Origin: Catonia carolina
Lineage: Eukaryota; Arthropoda; Insecta; Hemiptera; Achilidae
DNA: 64,000 nt
Reading direction: 5' to 3'
Assembly: GCA_035578175.1 (NCBI GenBank)
Contig: JAQMRL010000007.1
Span: 43,839,391-43,903,390 of the forward strand
A model generated the notes under the pieces. The model was given only the letters and a program-made list of their open reading frames with translations, was not told the origin of the DNA and did not search any database. Position 1 is the first letter of the stretch. The number at the start of each line of letters is the position of its first letter. The translations under genes and the position numbers were made by a program. Of the stretch, positions 33,791-45,587 are shown one piece after another.

Positions 33791-36700
33791 CTGTAACAGA
33801 AATCATTACCAATTAAAAAATACCCCATACATCTTTAAAAGAACCTGGGGCTGCCACCACAACACATGACTGGTGGCAATTTACTGGCTGTTATTCAATC
33901 GAATCAAGAAGTGAAAAAGTCAATCAGTCAACAAAGTAAAAACAGATAAACTTCAAAACATTATTTTTACAGGAGAAGAGGTTGTAAAAAGGATGATGTG
34001 AGAGATGGGGGATGAGAGGAGGAAGTGAAGGAGAAACAGAATATATCGCAGCCAATAACATTTACACACTCCTTATCCAGTAGCTTCTCAACTTCTTTGA
34101 TGAGAAGCCCCTACTGCTTTTTGTAATGAATACAAAATACTAACATATCATTATTACATTAAGGAATCACAGGCCTACAATGTACATTGTGAAATTTGAC
34201 ATTCAATTACTTGAAACATGAATGGTCAACCAGCAGCATTAACTTATTTGCAAATCTTCTTGCAATACTAGTACAGATATCACTCGTATTTTCACCGATA
34301 CATGTACACAGAAAAATTTTTATATTAAAAAGTAAAATCGATGAAAGATTCTTCGTGCATTTTATGTAGGCTGCATAATAAATAAGGATGTCAAGTATTT
34401 GATTACGATTGCAATTTAAATTACACAAAACTAAGCGAAATGACTCAAAAGGAAATGGATGGATTTAAATACATTTTTCAATTGAAAATATTAAATTGAT
34501 TCTGAATAAAAGATATCAGGCAAATAATAGAACGTAGAGAAGTTATGAAATTTAAAAAACATATTTTTTTCTAAGAGGCAATTCACTTATGTAAATTTCT
34601 TGGTTTCATACAGAACCAGGTTATGCTCCGCTTCTTCTCATTTGATTTTATCAGTTGTGTTCTCTTAGGATTGCATAAGAGGATTTTCAGCCAACATGTT
34701 TTCCAGTCTTGTTAGGATTCGTCGGTTAAAAGCGTTATCTTTGATCCAACTGATAGGCCTACTTGCATATATTACTACCGATGGATCTATAAAGTAAAAT
34801 TTACCGCATTAAGAATGAATATCATCTGGTAACAGACACAAAGTATACAGATGGATCTGTTTCTAAATTTTGAAGCACTTTGGAAAACCATCTACATTTC
34901 ATTTCTCGGAGTTGAAAACGAGGCAAATGCCGTCACCTCCTTTTCTTGATAAGGAAGAAAATTATTTGTCTGATTACAGTACAAGTAAGTTAGTAATGAT
35001 AAGGCCTATGATATGATGATACTTCTTAACACGTTCTATACTTCTGGAGTCTCCTGGACGCAATTAACAAAATAAAAATTTGGTGTGAAACACTCACACG
35101 ACTTTCTCTTGCCAATGTAAATAATTAAAAATATAACCTAACATTAGTATTAAAACATTAAAAATAAACAAAAAACTAACCTCAAGAAACATAACCTTAT
35201 TTTAATCATGAGTGAAAGACGCAAAATGAAAATCAACCTCAGTTTGGCTTAAAAATACGAAAAATCACTCTTTCACGCTAAACTAGGCTCTGTAGAGACA
35301 AATGCTCTAAATAAAAGTTAAAGATCTTTTAATTTCCTATACATTTGATTATACTTTTGTCGTATAAAATACTACAGCTGAAATATTTTTAAAAAATCGA
35401 TTTTTTTACATGTTTTGTGAGAAAAAAACAGAACATCGCTAATTACCGCTAAACTAAGCGTTATACAAAAAAGTTTTAAATAAAAAATGTAGGATTTTTA
35501 ATTCTCTACAACTCTTATTGTATACATTTTTGCGCTAAAATGCATATTAAAGTCGCAATCTTAAAAAACAATTTTGTTACGTAAACCAGCCTCTCCAAGA
35601 ATTTCAGCAGACATAAAACCTACCCTATCTTGTAAAGCATAAAAATTTAGTAATTGAGGCGATTTTTAAAAAAATCGTAGGGGCCGTTTTTCAGAAAATT
35701 GCAAAAACGTGAAAAATGACACGAATAAACTACAACTTCTGGTTTGACCGATTTTGACGAAAATGTTCGAGTCGGGTTCGGTAGTAGTATCTAACTTAAG
35801 TTTCAAGTTTCAACTTTGTATGATGTTCTATTCTTGAGATATTCTGTTCACACACACGCGCGCGCGCGCACACACACACACCCACAAAGAGCAATCGCTA
35901 AAAACATGCTTTTTGGGTTCAGGGGGTCTGAAAACGAGTAGATCCGGTGAAAACTCGATTTCGAAAAATCGACATGAAAACAATACTTTCCTTCCTATTT
36001 ATTCATATAGGCAAGGGAAAGTAAAAAGAGTAGGTCTATAGTAAAGAGGACGAGGATAGATGATTGATGTAAAAAATACCGCGCCGAATGTAAACAGTGT
36101 TCAAGATGTAATTATTATTATTATTTATTGCTATTAAGTACTTATTTACTACACATGGGGTAAGGTTGAACACTGCAGTTGATCGGGTATGAGATTAGGC
36201 CAAAGACCGCAGAAGAAACAGCAGTAGCAGTTGTGTTCCTAGTATTCTAATGTCCAGAACATCAGCCTCGTACGACTCGCCTTGTCTCTAGTTCCGTTAG
36301 AAACGAGAACAGCGAGAAAATACTCTTTCTTCACCTGGTTTGTATTTTTGTACCGGCACTGCCCTAAAAGTATCAGGTATTTTGAATTGGTACCATTCAG
36401 TACTCATACCGAGTGCACTGGAAACATAATATCCTATCCTGACGTGAGACTGCTTTGAAACAAATAAGTACTCTGTAAATAATAAACAATTTTTTAACGG
36501 GTCCCGATTTAAAATCGGTGGGTTTAAGAGAAATATTTTTAAGGGTACCCAGAACGAAAGAAATTGAAAATTTTCACTTTCCGGTTTTTTGCAAATTATT
36601 AAAATTCAGTTTTCTGCAACCAACGATATAGGTATAATTTGTTAGGGGTTTTGCAGTTTTTTTTAAAATTAAAAATAACCTATATTGATACCTTGCGTTA

Positions 36701-39700
36701 TTTTTTAAACGTTGACATTTGCATAACATCTCTATTTTTTGAAAGACAACAGGAAAATATATAAATTTTTTTAATTTTGTGCGATATTTTTTGTTTAAAA
36801 ACTTTAACTTAGCCCCAGACCACCTATGCATGTAATATATTAACCTCTGAATTGTAAAAAATAATATATGCTATTGAATTATTTAAGGTATAATGTGTTC
36901 TCTTTTAGTTTTTTCTTGTTTCCCGTAAATAGAAATTTTTGACGCGTAAGGAACATTTTCTCAGTCAACTGTAAATGGATTTTAATGAAATTCCAGCACA
37001 GCCTTTCATAACATAATTTCAATGTACTGAGTTAATATTACAGTAAAATATTTATTTTCCACTTCAATAGGCAAAAAGTTATGATTTTCAAAAGTGGTAA
37101 CTTAAAAAAATGTCTTATCTTCCTGACAATATATCAAGGTGCTACTAACTCAGTGGGTGTAAGCTAAATATCAAGGTGCTACTAACTCAGTGGGTGTAAA
37201 ATAGCCTGAAAAGTAACCACAAGAAAATTAGACAGGATAACTCTAACAGGTTTTGAGAAAATGTTCCTTACATTAACAATGCGAAGATAGGCATTCCGGG
37301 TCCCCTTAAATAATCGCACCAAATTTCTTACTAAGATTAGGAGATAAGGCAGGTGGATTGTTAAATTATTTGCACTTAATCTGCTAGCTGCAAAAAATAG
37401 TTCTGTTTCTTATCAAGTAGTCAGCATATGACTGAAACATTTAAGAACAGAAAATATAAAGTTGTAAAAGACACTTGTCAAAGTTGTCTCCTCTGAAAGT
37501 AATGAAATTTATTATTATACAGCAGTCCCTATCGTAAATAAAGTGAAGGTGTCATTTGCAGGGTGGAAAGAAGATGCATTTCAAAAGGCCTGGCATGCTG
37601 ATAAGCATAATTTTCCACTCAGTGAGGAAGGCAAGGTAAACCACCTCACTCTTCGTTTTACTTAGTAAAGCCTCTAGAGGTTCAAGCCAGCCTTTCAGCC
37701 GATCACCTTAACAACAATAAGATAATTAGCAGACTGGTGTTTAAAATAGTAACTTTTCGTATCGAGACACTGTATCAGACCTACATAATTGAAAATTTCA
37801 AATTTATTATGTTTTCGACCTGGGGTCGAACTTTTTCCATCAGCTTTCTCTACATAGTCATAATAAAGCCTATAACGATTTTGTAAATTGTTCAGTTAGT
37901 TATTGCCGACAGATACGCTCTGATTGTCATTATATAATCGTTGCATAAAAAAGTGATAATTAATTGATATCACAAAATATAGGATCCAAATTTAAAGAGT
38001 AAGTAATGTAATTATAGCTTAATACTTTCTTATTCGATACTAATCATTAAAATAAACATTATCAAGTTTAGAAAAAATTTAGTAGTTATTCAATCTTTAA
38101 ACACCGATCAATATCATCTGGGGTATTTGCATTAAAACCAATGGCCGGATTAAGTGATAAACAATTACTAATGGCAGCTTTGCCCATAACAGACAGGTGG
38201 AGTGTCAAATTATTTACACTCAATCTGTTCATTGCAGGGCTAAAATAAATAGTTCTGTTCTTATCGCATGGTCATCCAATTAAATGACTGAATCATTAAA
38301 GAACAGAAGAGGTAGAGGTGTAAAAGACACTAATCAGAGTTATCTCCTCTGAAAGTAATGAATTTCATTATACAGCCAGACCCTGTGGTAAATGAAGTGA
38401 AGGTGTCATTTCCAGAGTGGAAAATATGTGCTTTCCAGAGGGCCCGGCATGCTGATAAGCGTACTTTCCATTCAGTGAGCAAGGCAATGGTAAACCACCT
38501 CACTCCTCATTTTACTTAGTAAAATCTCTAGAGGTTCAAACCAGCCTTTCGGCTGATGACCTAAACAACAGAATGACAGCTTATTATATCTCATACCCGG
38601 TATACTATTTCAGTGTGGGTTAATTATTCACAGGGTAACACGGAAAACGTTTAGAAAATCCAAAAGAAAGCGATCAGTGTGTGGCGTGACCCAACCACCT
38701 CATCTCATACAGATGACTACTTAAAAAACTTAAATTGCTTACAGTTCACTAAAATTACATTTTTGTGGTAAAATTTATGTTAGGAAAACGTACACAATTT
38801 TAATGTATAAACTACAACATAAAAAAATATAACTAATTTTTATATTGTGTTTGAACAATAACAATAATTAATTGTGTTGAACAAAAACCTACTTATGCAG
38901 TAAGAAAACACATCAATAAATTACCACAATCTTTAAAAAGTAGTACTTATATGAATTTCATTCAATCTGTTAGTTCCAGGGCTACAAAAAATAGTTCTGT
39001 TTCTTTTCACATAAATAGCCAATAAACGACTGAATATTTTTTTTTTTGAATCATTTAAGAACAAAAGAGGTAGAGGTGTAAAAACACTATAATAGCCAGA
39101 GTTATCTCCTCTGAAAGAAATGTATTTCATTATACAGCCAGATCCTGTGGTGAATGAAATAAAGGTGTCATTTGCAGGGTGAAAAGTATATGCTTTTCAG
39201 AGAGCCTGTCATGCTGATAAGCCTACTTTTCTACTCAGTGAGGAAGGCAATGGTAAATCACAACACTCCTCGTATTACTAAGTAAAACCTCTAGAGGTTT
39301 TAAAGCGTTTCGGCTGATAACCTAAACAACCATTTTTGATTTTTTTTAAATGCTGAAAATTTACGTGATCGATGAGACATTTTACAAAAAACAAGGATTC
39401 CTTTCTAAATAATTTTAAAAAAACCCGAGTGAACGCCAAAAAAAAACTGTGTAGGCCTACGCTTGGGTAAATATTAAAAATGACACACTTATCAATGTAA
39501 GTAAGTAAGCATGTAGTAATTTGTTAATGTAAAATTAAAGTAATATGTATATTCATTCAGGTAACAAGTATTAAGTTAATTTACTAGTCCTTAATTCGAG
39601 TATGTTCTACATTTCTTTGGAGTCTCCAGGATGCAATCAATAAAAAAGAATTCATAAATTTTGGGGAAATACTAAGAGAAACAGTTTTTGCAAAAATGCA

Positions 39701-40529
39701 AAGGAGGAAAGAGAAAAACGATTGAAAAACTATTTTTCCAAACAAAACACATTTTCAACAAAAGAAACATTTCAATAAACACCAAATGAAGACAATATTC
39801 AACTGTTCTGAACCTGTTCTTTACAATGGGATCGAAACGACTCAGTTTAAAGAGAATGAAATAGAGAAAATTTTAATAGAAAGAAGAATTTCGAGAACAA
39901 TCTATGGTCCAAAAAGGTTAAAAACCGGGTAATATCACATAAAGTTATATTATTGAAATAATATAACTTTAATGCACAAAAGGCAGTTAAATAAGGTAGT
40001 TAAGAAAGTTTTATGGTCACATGATTAAGAATTATTAGGAAAGATTGAATAAAAAGATCTTTAACTTTAATTATAACATCGAGAACTTGTAACATGGATT
40101 GTCAAAAAATAACAGCTAAAAAATAATATTCTTGGAATAAAAGATTCTGATTGTTTTGATAGAGAAAACTACAAAAAAATAATTGATGAGTTAGGTGATT
40201 CCCAAGCAATTCAAACGATAAAAAGAAAATTCCTCTTAGAGAAGACTAAAAAGAAAATCTCTGATGCAGCGAAAAAAGATAGGAGGGAAAATATCAGAAT
40301 AATAATTTATAGCTTCAAGAAGAATAAGAAGAGAGAAAATTGAATGTTTTCTAAATCTCATTAATGGATTATTTTATCTTGGGTCTCTTTGTGTTTATTA
40401 TCTTAGTAGTGTGAAAATGGAAAAATAAACAAATCCTGAAATTTTTACATTTAGTTTACAAGACAATTTTATTAAGTAGGTAGTAAATCGGCTTGATAAA
40501 CTAATAGTAATTGAAAAAAGTGTATTTGA

Positions 40530-40586
<57 letters not shown>

Positions 40587-41130
40587 CATGCGTGCGCGCG
40601 CACGTGTTTGTGCACTTTACCACTTTACGGATGGTTGGTCGGTGGAGATAATAATAATAATGTTATGCAGACCTGTTGACTTATCAATGTGTAACAACAG
40701 TAGAATGCGGTTAACGTACCTTTCCGCGTGGCCAGCTGCATCTTCTCTCATTCTCCGCAAGGCAGGCCATGTCTTCCGGTTCGGTCTGGTATCCCCAGTC
40801 GATCGACGTGCCAAGAAAATTTAGAAACATCGATGGGACTTGCGTACCCGTAGGTTCGTTGGTACCCGCCTCTACGAGTAATACTCTCCAATGTGGCACT
40901 TCGCTCAGGCGACTGGCTACTACAGCACCCGCTGAACCTCCGCCCACCACAATAAAATCGTACTCCCGGTCGGGAAGGGCTCTTGTTTGCGGCCTCCCAC
41001 AAGGATCTTCCAAATCGCATTGAGATCGTATAAATACTTCCAGTAAGCCCATAAATAGCATAAATGAAGAACCACCACATGTCGAAGCTAAAGTCGGGCC
41101 CGGCTGAGTCACGGGACAATTGCAGTTCAT
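32342..41130 (-). CDS. GMC oxidoreductase, glucose dehydrogenase (FAD, quinone)-like, 2 coding exons
   Basis: GMC flavoproteins oxidise alcohol groups of sugars or related compounds with FAD; insect members act in cuticle, reproduction, immunity and detoxification. Coding exons are 41130-40720 (137 residues) and 33790-32342 (482 residues), joined in phase 0 as WPRGK|VLGG, total about 619, the usual size. Visible: a cysteine-rich N-terminus typical of insect GLD-like proteins, a hydrophobic stretch near residues 22-33, the FAD-binding GGGSAG at 63-68, GMC signature 1 region [10 protein letters not shown] from 138, signature 2 [16 protein letters not shown] at about 312-327, the catalytic His in [10 protein letters not shown] (about 546) and the GNTNAPT block (about 589-595). 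No break is seen. The ATG lies directly after a TTTTCAG acceptor, so a 5' untranslated exon probably lies further right. Exact substrate is unknown; many insect paralogues exist. Confidence 0.95.
35073..36028 (-). repeat. ~960-bp dispersed element with internal CA/CG microsatellite
   Basis: Inverse of 59723-60690 over nearly its whole length. Landmarks read on +: GGTGTGAAACACTCACACGA at the left, CACTCTTTCACGCTAAACTA, then AACATTTTCGTC-like text, CA/CG repeats (35849-35883) and TCGATTTCGAAAAATCGACA near the right end. No ORF. Confidence 0.85.
36543..37305. mobile_element. TTAA-flanked MITE (Kolobok- or piggyBac-like)
   Basis: Ends GGGTACCCAGAACG and, inverted at the right, GGGGACCCGGAATG (11 of 14 alike) are flanked by TTAA at 36539-36542 and 37306-37309. 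Longer subterminal inverted text AAGGAACATTTTCTCA is at 36948 and inverted near 37257-37270. Contains a 32-bp internal duplication (GGTGCTACTAACTCAGTGGG, twice in 37130-37200). Confidence 0.65.
37343..37719 (+). repeat. ~400-bp SINE-like family B, copy 1
   Basis: Diverged copy with landmarks GGCAGGTGGATTG, ATAGTTCTGTTTCTTATC, GCCTGGCATGCTGATAAGC and CCTCTAGAGGTTCAAGCC. Confidence 0.85.
38182..38571 (+). repeat. ~400-bp SINE-like family B, copy 2
   Basis: Full-length copy starting GCCCATAACAGACAGGTGG and ending CCTAAACAACA. Confidence 0.88.
38958..39330 (+). repeat. ~400-bp SINE-like family B, copy 3 (5' truncated)
   Basis: Begins inside the head at TTCATTCAATCTGTTAGTTCC, with a T-run insertion near 39035-39050, and ends CCTAAACAAC. 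Confidence 0.85.
39640..40345 (+). pseudogene. Non-LTR retrotransposon 3'-end remnant
   Basis: Fragments read [13 protein letters not shown] (the RRI..IYGP block of RTE-type proteins) and later [14 protein letters not shown] followed by Lys/Arg-rich sequence. Several stops. Lies antisense in the GMC intron. Confidence 0.45.
40531..40585. repeat. (TG)27 microsatellite
   Basis: Uninterrupted TG dinucleotides, followed by alternating GC (GCGTGCGCGCGCACGTG). Lies inside the GMC intron, about 140 bp from the exon 1 donor. Confidence 0.97.
40720..41130 (-). CDS. GMC oxidoreductase coding exon 1
   Basis: Begins with ATG immediately after a splice acceptor (TTTTCAG read on the - strand, ending at 41131), so the start codon is at an exon edge. 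Ends at AAG with donor GTACGT at 40719-40714. Contains the N-terminal CNCP...TCGG segment and the FAD-binding [15 protein letters not shown]. Confidence 0.93.
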
Positions 41131-41341
41131 CTGAAAACAAAGAAATGATATTGGTAACTTATATGTAATTTTTTCAGCTTTTATTCAGTATCAGAAACCG
41201 TACACCGTTCACAAACGCTGAAATTGTTCTATGGCTTTAGGTCGTTTTTTTTAAACTGGAACAGACACCCAAAATATGTGTTTCAACCGCCTGTCAGTAA
41301 GGTGACCACCTTACTGCTTGTAAAACCTATACTTCTTTTAA

Positions 41342-41861
41342 CACGTTGACTGCCACACTAAATTCTGTAACACAGCAGGGCCATCGCACATTTTTTATTT
41401 TTTCACATTTTATTAATTTTCTTGTTATTTTACTTATTTTATTTAATAACAAATACTAATTTCTTTTTTGTAAAATAAAGTTGTGACACACTTTTGGATC
41501 ACATGGCCTGCTGGAATGATTTTACATTTCAGAGCAATGTTACCAATATTTTCGTCACAATAAAAAATGTACAACTGGGTTTAGTTGCAAAGTATTCTAT
41601 AATATTTCAGTCAACCAAAATAAGCAAAAGAAATAATAAAATTAAAAAATTTATAATTTGTAATGCTGCTATTATTTGATAAAGGCCAACTATTTGAACA
41701 GGTAAGAGTACAATGTCACTCTCTGAAACCATAGCTTTTAAATCGTCATTAGTAATACACGAATTAAAAATAACTAATGTACTGTGACTCATTTTTGATG
41801 CACATGTCCCATTTTTAAAGACAAGTGTGAAACACACTTGGGTCAAATGGCAGTCAACGTG
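41342..41861. mobile_element. piggyBac-like MITE
   Basis: Perfect 14-bp ends CACGTTGACTGCCA (and inverse) are flanked by TTAA at 41338-41341 and 41862-41865, the piggyBac target. 520 bp, no transposase. Lies just upstream of GMC coding exon 1, where a 5' untranslated exon or intron is expected. Confidence 0.82.
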
Positions 41862-41869
41862 TTAATTTA

Positions 41870-42022
41870 TTTATTTAAAATCGCATCAACAGCTTAGTCA
41901 TTAGCGACTACGATGGATTATGTAACATTAATTTTGGAATTTGACACGTGAAAATTTTTAGACCCGGGCCGGGACCTCCGTATGGCTGGCCAATGCGCTA
42001 ACCACTATGCTACGGGGGCGGC
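41870..42022 (-). repeat. tRNA-derived SINE (inverse)
   Basis: On - it reads CCGTAGCATAGTGGTTAGCG (A-box region) then GGTCCCGGCCCGGGTC, with a body distinct from family A. Confidence 0.55.
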
Positions 42023-42066
42023 TAACTTTATACTTATTGGACTGGCCAGGTGGACTGGCCAGATCA

Positions 42067-42474
42067 TAAATCCCGGTTAATCCGAATCCCGGATAACCGA
42101 GGCCCGGATAATCGAGGTTGGACTGTAATAATAATTATAGCTAAGAGACCATAGTAAGACCGTGGAAAATCCCAAGAAATTCAGTAATTATTGCACCATA
42201 TTATGGGTTTTTCCAATATATACATACAAATATACATAATGACCCTTCAAGAAAATGAGGTATAAAAGCGTTTTGCGGCCACGCCTACAATTTTCGTTAC
42301 ATCAAAAGATAAAAGATATTTTCCCTGTTGCAAACGCAAAGTGACTTTTGTTTCGGCGCCGATGCAGGTGTTCCCATTATCACGATCCCGGTTGATCAAG
42401 ACCCCGGTTAATCCGAATCCCGGATAACCGAGGACCGGATAATCGAGATTGGACTGTAATAATAATTATAGCTA
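42067..42474. repeat. Duplicated pogo/Tigger-like end, 331-bp period
   Basis: TCCGAATCCCGGATAACCGA, then GGATAATCGAG(G/A)TTGGACTG|TA and the flank ATAATAATTATAGCTAA occur at 42071-42142 and 42402-42474. Because the flank is duplicated too, this is a segmental duplication rather than two insertions. Confidence 0.75.
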
Positions 42475-42479
42475 ACCAT

Positions 42480-43650
42480 TAGTTTTAGAAATTTATATTA
42501 TTTACATGACTTAAATGTAATTTATAGTTAAAAAGTATTTTTAATAGTCTGTTTTAAGGTAATTTAAGTTTTTTTTTTTTAATAAAAGATAAACATGTTA
42601 GTTCCATATACAAAGAAGTTAGATACGACGCAAGTTAAATATTTTTGGATAGAATTAAGAATATTTAGGAAAATTAATGTTAACCCATAACAAATGAATT
42701 AATATCATAGTTTTTTTTGGATTAAATTATGTAGTTTGTAAGAACAGTCGTATAGTGGTCGCATTAAAAATCGGAAAAAATATGTAAGACATATTATCGG
42801 CAGACGATTGAGGAAACGTCAACGTAAGTTTAAGCAAATGTTTGCCACTAAATTATTAATTAAAGAAATATACTTTTAGGTTTTCATTAAGTAAGGGACA
42901 GCGTAAAAATGACTAGACTACTACTCGTATGACAGTTTTACGACGCAGGAAGTCACCTGTCAAAAGCTTCCTCGTAAATGGATGAGATCATAAATGGTCG
43001 AGAAGACAACATAATTTGTACACCGTAATTTAATTTACTTATTTATTCTTCTTTTACTTTACATCATTTTTAATTTATTTTTAAGCAACAAGTTGCGTAA
43101 CATCCATTAAAAGAATACGATTAAAGAACGAGAGGTTGCACCGCCAGTGAAACCGCAATTTTTGTGTAGGCCCTTCACTACACGACAAATTCTTAATACG
43201 ATTAATAAATAACTGTCGAGTAATCTTCTCTTATTATAAATCTGGCGATTGCGAAACTGACCGTGTCTACTTCTAACATACAAGTTTCGTGAACCTCATT
43301 TCAGAATTACACTGGTTTTTAAACAACTTAAAAATGAAGAAGATTTTCAATTGGTGACGTACTTAAGCTTATGATATTTTATTACGTGTACATCGATTAT
43401 TGTAAGATTGTTGGTCCAATCTCGATGATTTTTGTTCAATTATGTTCACGATTATTACTATTTGGTACCAATTTTAATAAATGTACAAAATTTAAAGAAA
43501 ACCTGACGGAATAACATTATTCTACATTCACGTCTGTGTTCATATTATTTGTACTGACATGAAATTGATGAAAAAATTTCATCAATCAATAAAAAAAACA
43601 ATCAAAAGATATCCATTGTATTTAACAAATGATGATGACAATAAGTCATC
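42480..43650. other. Nothing recognised
   Basis: AT-rich, no usable ORF or terminal repeats found. Confidence 0.45.
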
Positions 43651-43654
43651 CACC

Positions 43655-43770
43655 AGCCTCCGTGGTGCAGTGGTGTTTACCGTGAAGGGCTACAAAGCTT
43701 TGAAGCGAAGGGCAAAGCGTGCAAGGGCAAAGTGTGAAGGGCAAAGCAAAGGTTTGATTCCCGGCTGAAG
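43655..43770 (+). repeat. tRNA-like SINE head with internal expansion
   Basis: CCTCCGTGGTGCAGTGGT (A-box-like) and GGTTTGATTCCCGG (B-box-like) are separated by repeated AAGGGCAAAG units, which lengthen the head well beyond tRNA size. Confidence 0.55.
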
Positions 43771-43810
43771 TCTGGAAATTCTGACACATTAAAAATCGAC
43801 ATAATATTTT

Positions 43811-44202
43811 CTTTCCCATAAAGGGTAGGTGGAGTGTTAAATTAATTGCACTCTATTTGCTGGTTCCAGGGCTACAAAAAATAGTTCTGTTTCTTATAAC
43901 ATAGTCAGCCAGTTATATGGTTGAAATATTTAAGAGCAGAAGAGGTAGAGGTGTAAAAGACACTAGTCACAGTTATCTCCTCTGAAAGTAACGAATTTTA
44001 CTATACAGCCAGACCCTGTGGTGAATGAAGTAAAGGTGTTATTAGCAGGGTGGAACGTGGGTGCTTTTCTGAGGGCCTGGCATGCTGATAAGCATACTCT
44101 TTCAACTCAGCGAGGAAGGCAATAAGCACTTCTTTACTTTTACTTAGTAAAACCTCTAGAGGTACAAACCAGCCTTTCGGCTGTTGACTTAAACAACAAC
44201 AC
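43811..44202 (+). repeat. ~400-bp SINE-like family B, copy 4, with target duplication
   Basis: Full-length; AATATTTT is present directly at both ends (43803-43810 and 44203-44210). Confidence 0.88.
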
Positions 44203-44210
44203 AATATTTT

Positions 44211-45587
44211 TTAATATTCTTAACAAAACTATCGTATAGCCTATAGTAGACCAACCAAAAAGTGAAAAATAAAATTTTTTAAATTAAAAAAAGCCTAAAG
44301 CCGCAGGATCAGAAGTTGCCATGTCTTTCACATCATGATTAATGAGTTTTATTCATTTAAGAGAGCCATGGCGGACTTTTGAATTCCACTCCATCAGCTC
44401 TCTTTCATTCTTTCATTCGTGTAACTTAATCTATTTATCAGTATTTCCAATGCGTCCTCTGATTCCGTTGTAACGTATTTAAAATGTTTCTGTGTGTCTT
44501 GATATAGACGCGATTGCATGTGGTATACTGTTATAAATACTATTTGTTCGATAAACTATTCTAATTAAAAACACATTTTTAGACGTTAGTCTTTGTGCTT
44601 CATGAGTTGTGTGGATTTTCATATTTTTCCGCCATTTAAGTGTTTTTCCCACCCTTGGTTTTCTTTTTGGTTAAAATTCTAGGGTGTTTGGTATTATTTG
44701 GTGAAATTCTCCAGTTTTTTACACAAGGTGATGCGACGATCACAGAAGCTCGCGTAAGTGTCTGATGTAAATGTAAGAAAGAAACAAATAAAAAAATGTA
44801 ATTTTTTTAATGAAAACCAAAGATATGTAAAAAAATATATAAAGTTGACGCGGTCAGTACCCATCATTAACTATAGACAGCCCAAAGGAAATACAAATTG
44901 TGTACAAATTGAAACACTATAAAACATTGGCTAAAATCAAACCGCAAAGATTTAGTATTAACAGGGTATATTGAGGATAAGAAGACGTGTAAAAATGAAA
45001 AACAGGCAAAACAAGTCGATGACAAATGGCTACAGAAAGTAAGATAAGTTTGGAAACTACGGTGGACGGATTTATCAGAGCAAAGAAAGACTAGCAAAAG
45101 ATAACGAATGTCAGCTGATAGTATGAGCAGTAATTAGAAACCCACAGCCTTATTAACAATTAGTAAAGAAAGAAATTAAATTTTAAGAAAATAATGTCAA
45201 AGGAGAAAAGAAATAAAGTATAAACGCGCGGAAAACCACGTGTTGACCTCTACAGCCGAATCGACCTCCAATTACTAGGAAATAATACAAATACCACCAA
45301 ATTACGAAATGAAAATGCTAAAGTACAGAAATAAATAAAGCGATTACTGTAAACCTAGCGCTATGACAAAAAGTTTATTGAACCTAGTTAAATTAATAGG
45401 AGTACTTCTCATACCGCATGGCACATCTATCCGCCACAACATAAGTAAACCACGTCCGTTGTGGTTTTTTTTTGACGTAAAGCCAATAAAAAGTAAACCA
45501 CGTGCTCGGAAAAAAGAAGAAACTAAGAATTGCATCGCATGTATATGAGAAATTATTTAATAAGAACACAATTACCACGCAATATGA
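44211..45587. other. Gene-free, possible old retroelement debris
   Basis: Short broken ORFs only. A direct repeat AAGTAAACCACGT occurs at about 45445 and 45493. Confidence 0.4.

Larger units (their letters stand above)
33791..40719 (-). other. GMC gene intron (6.9 kb) with nested repeats
   Basis: Single intron between the coding exons. It contains the ~960-bp microsatellite-bearing repeat (35073-36028), a TTAA-flanked MITE (36543-37305), three copies of the ~400-bp SINE-like family, a LINE remnant and a long TG microsatellite. 33800-35040 holds nothing I recognise. Confidence 0.85.

Noticed and set aside
40398..40824. His-Thr and Val-Cys repeat ORFs
   Set aside because: Translation of the TG/CA microsatellite.
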